Assembly: GCA_012517755.1 (NCBI GenBank)
Contig: JAAYUH010000172.1
Location: forward strand, 1 to 5,987
DNA from: a bacterium
Lineage (GTDB): Bacteria; Caldisericota; Caldisericia; B22-G15
Length of the DNA: 5,987 bases
Direction: 5' to 3'
The stretch's first letter is position 1. Each line of letters begins with the position of its first letter. Of the stretch, positions 4,148 to 5,987 are shown in pieces. The notes under the pieces were generated by a model that saw only the letters and a program-made list of their open reading frames with translations, ran no database searches and was not told the DNA's origin. The translations under genes and the position numbers were made by a program.

Positions 4148-5987
4148 TTCTCATTAAAGCGATACCTTTAACCATATCATCTTTGTCAAGATTTATTATT
4201 CTTACTCCTGAAGCATTCCTACTCTGTATAGGTACTTTTTTAACCTCTATCCTTATTATTTTTCCATCTTCAGTTATCACAAAAATCTCTTCATCTTCTT
4301 TGACACTTCTTAATGCTGAAACATAGTTTCCCTTTAATCTAATTCCCCTTACTCCTCTTATTCCTCTGTTTTTTAAATTAATCTCATCATTATTTATCCT
4401 CTTACCCTTTCCGTTGCTTGTAATTATGAATAATAATTTACCATTCTCTTCTATGTCAAAGCTAACAAACTCGTCATCTTTAGATAATTTAATACCTCTT
4501 ACTCCTCTTGCAGACCTTCCTTGAGCTCTTATTTTCTTAATATTGAATTTTGCAAAAAATCCATTTTTAGTTGCAGCAATTATATTTTCATCGCCATTGA
4601 CAACTCTAACTCTTTTAACATAATCATTTTCTCCAAGGTTAATAATTTTTATCCCATTTTTTCTTAAATTGAGAATATTTTTCAACTCAACTTTTTTAAT
4701 TTTTCCATTTTTTGTGAACATTAAAAGATAATTCTTATTTATTTCACCCGTATATATACAGGTAACTCTTTCATCAGGATTAAGAGGTAAAAGAATATGA
4801 AGAGCTTCCCCTTTTGTATCTTTACTTCCCTCTGGAATATTGTATGCTAAGAGATTATATACTTTCCCAAAATTTGTAAAGAAAAGAATATTCTTTAAAT
4901 TTGATGTAAAAAATATATCATAAACACTATCCTCCCTCCCAAGTTTTAATCCTTTTATTCCTTTACCACCTCTATTTTGAATTGTAAATTCAGATATTAA
5001 ACTTCTTTTTATATAACCATCTTTAGTTAAAAATATTATAACTTTGTCGTCATTGATCATCTCTTCAATCTTTATTTCTTTTTCATCTTCTAATAGAATT
5101 TCGCTTTTTCTTTTATCTCCAAATTTTTTCTTTATCTCCAACAACTCACTTTCAATGACATTTAAAAGTGTCTCTCTTTTTGTAACAATTTCATTTAGAT
5201 TTTTTATTCTATCTTCTTTGTTTTTAATATCTTCGATGAGTTTCTCTTGTTCATATGAGACAAGTCTTGAAAGTCTCATATCTAAAATAGCATTACTCTG
5301 CTCATCATCAATAGATAGTAAAAGATTTAAATTTTTCTTTGCTTCATTTCGATCTTTTGACTCTTTTATAATTTTTATAACATCATCAAGTTTTTCAATT
5401 CCTTTTTTAATTCCATTTAAGATTTTCAATTCCTTTTTTTCTAAATTTAATTCATAATTTGTTCTCTTCAGCACAACTTCTTCTCTAAAAGAGAGAAAAG
5501 AATCTAAAACTTCTTTCACAGAGAGAAGTTTGGGTTTTCCATTTATTAAAGCAACTAAATTAACAGGAAAGGATGTTTTAAGCTCTGTATATTCATAAAG
5601 TTTTTTCTCAAAGATTTGGCTATTAGCATTTTTCTTGAGTTCAATAACAATTCTTATACCTTCTTTTGATGACTCATCTCTTATATCATCAATTTCTTTC
5701 AGTTTTCCGACTTTAATTAAATCAACTATTCTTTTTATAAGAGTTGCTTTGTTAACATTATATGGGATTTCATATATGATATAACATAAAGTTTTTCCTA
5801 TTTTCTCAAATTTACCTCTCCCTTTTATAATTACACTACCTTTTCCAGTTTCAAAATATGATTTTATTCCTGATATATTTGTAATTATACCCTTTGTTGG
5901 AAAATCAGGGCCTCTTAATATTTTTAATATATCATCACTACTTTTTTCTCTATCTCTTAAAAGAAATAGAAGAGCATCAATAACCTC
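4134..5987 (-). CDS. gyrA: DNA gyrase subunit A, C-terminal 617 residues (5' end beyond window)
   Basis: GyrA is the DNA-cutting and wrapping subunit of gyrase (A2B2), which introduces negative supercoils. The frame is open from the window edge. At the right edge EVIDALLF and RGPDFPTKGIITNISGI match the GyrA breakage-reunion domain; the missing ~180-190 residues would hold the catalytic Tyr. Next come HEIPYNVNKA-like YEIPYNVNKATLI, IRDESSKEGIRIVIELK, NLVALINGKPKL, FREEVVLKRTNYEL and the coiled-coil arm with ILDMRLSRL and KKFGDKRKSEI (to ~5090). The C-terminal pinwheel (~5051-4137) has the GyrA box QNRGGKG at 4979-4959 and five further blade repeats, including GRSARGVRGIKL, NRGIRGVRGIRL and SRNASGVRIINL. 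The box and six blades favour gyrase over ParC. GTG at 5519 is an internal Val codon, not a start. No acidic C-terminal tail follows the last blade. The end overlaps archease by 14 bases. Confidence 0.95.
   Translation of the reverse strand, partial: EVIDALLFLLRDREKSSDDILKILRGPDFPTKGIITNISGIKSYFETGKGSVIIKGRGKFEKIGKTLCYIIYEIPYNVNKATLIKRIVDLIKVGKLKEIDDIRDESSKEGIRIVIELKKNANSQIFEKKLYEYTELKTSFPVNLVALINGKPKLLSVKEVLDSFLSFREEVVLKRTNYELNLEKKELKILNGIKKGIEKLDDVIKIIKESKDRNEAKKNLNLLLSIDDEQSNAILDMRLSRLVSYEQEKLIEDIKNKEDRIKNLNEIVTKRETLLNVIESELLEIKKKFGDKRKSEILLEDEKEIKIEEMINDDKVIIFLTKDGYIKRSLISEFTIQNRGGKGIKGLKLGREDSVYDIFFTSNLKNILFFTNFGKVYNLLAYNIPEGSKDTKGEALHILLPLNPDERVTCIYTGEINKNYLLMFTKNGKIKKVELKNILNLRKNGIKIINLGENDYVKRVRVVNGDENIIAATKNGFFAKFNIKKIRAQGRSARGVRGIKLSKDDEFVSFDIEENGKLLFIITSNGKGKRINNDEINLKNRGIRGVRGIRLKGNYVSALRSVKEDEEIFVITEDGKIIRIEVKKVPIQSRNASGVRIINLDKDDMVKGIALMRNEKI

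Noticed and set aside
3768..4326. Plus-strand open frames opposite archease and the gyrA end
   Set aside because: They are antisense shadows with Ser/Phe/Ile-rich, low-complexity content and no family resemblance.
4959..4979. GyrA box QNRGGKG differing from QRRGGKG
   Set aside because: The core RGGKG is intact and the second position tolerates change, so it does not suggest loss of wrapping.
5044..5457. Plus-strand open frame of 137 codons opposite the gyrA coiled coil
   Set aside because: The Ser/Phe-rich translation is the mirror of Lys/Glu-rich coiled-coil codons. The minus-strand gyrA reading is certain.
5517..5519. GTG as a start of a shorter GyrA-like protein
   Set aside because: The frame runs on without a stop to 5987 with clear GyrA sequence (GPDFPT, EIPYNVNKA, RDESSKEG), so this GTG is an internal Val codon.

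Overview
All genes in this window read on the minus strand, in the order gyrA -> archease -> ackA -> thyX -> dcd (high to low coordinates). They form one tightly packed run: two junctions overlap by 14 bases, one gap is 2 bases and one is 38 bases. No stretch over 300 bases lacks a gene. The DNA is very A/T-rich, with many AGA, ATA and AAA codons. Shine-Dalgarno sites, a TTG start, a bacterial-type GyrA, ThyX and AckA point to a low-GC, probably anaerobic bacterium. A candidate-phylum or spirochaete-like lineage is possible, but I cannot name the taxon from sequence alone, and a gyrase-bearing archaeon is not strictly excluded.

Layout from high to low coordinates. 5987-4134 is the C-terminal ~617 residues of DNA gyrase subunit A; its N-terminus, with the catalytic Tyr, lies beyond the window. 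4147-3731 is archease, the activator protein of RtcB RNA ligase. 3692-2346 is acetate kinase with a ~48-residue C-terminal tail, preceded by a strong ribosome binding site and a plausible internal promoter. 2343-1720 is flavin-dependent thymidylate synthase ThyX, starting at TTG. 1733-1 is dCTP deaminase (Dcd), cut by the window edge near its 3' end.

The standout feature is inside dcd: a complete 417-residue intein (1364-114). It carries Hint splicing blocks, a two-motif LAGLIDADG homing endonuclease and an apparent extra winged-helix DNA-binding insert. It interrupts the protein between the conserved TPLEP and WEG segments, between the nucleotide-binding GKSTYAR motif and the expected catalytic glutamate, so Dcd should be inactive until splicing. 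The splice junctions are unusual: Pro at -1, and Ser instead of His before the terminal Asn.

Functionally, dcd and thyX belong to one route: dCTP -> dUTP -> dUMP -> dTMP. The dUTP-to-dUMP step is not seen here unless Dcd is bifunctional. Gyrase, archease and acetate kinase are housekeeping neighbours without an obvious common pathway.
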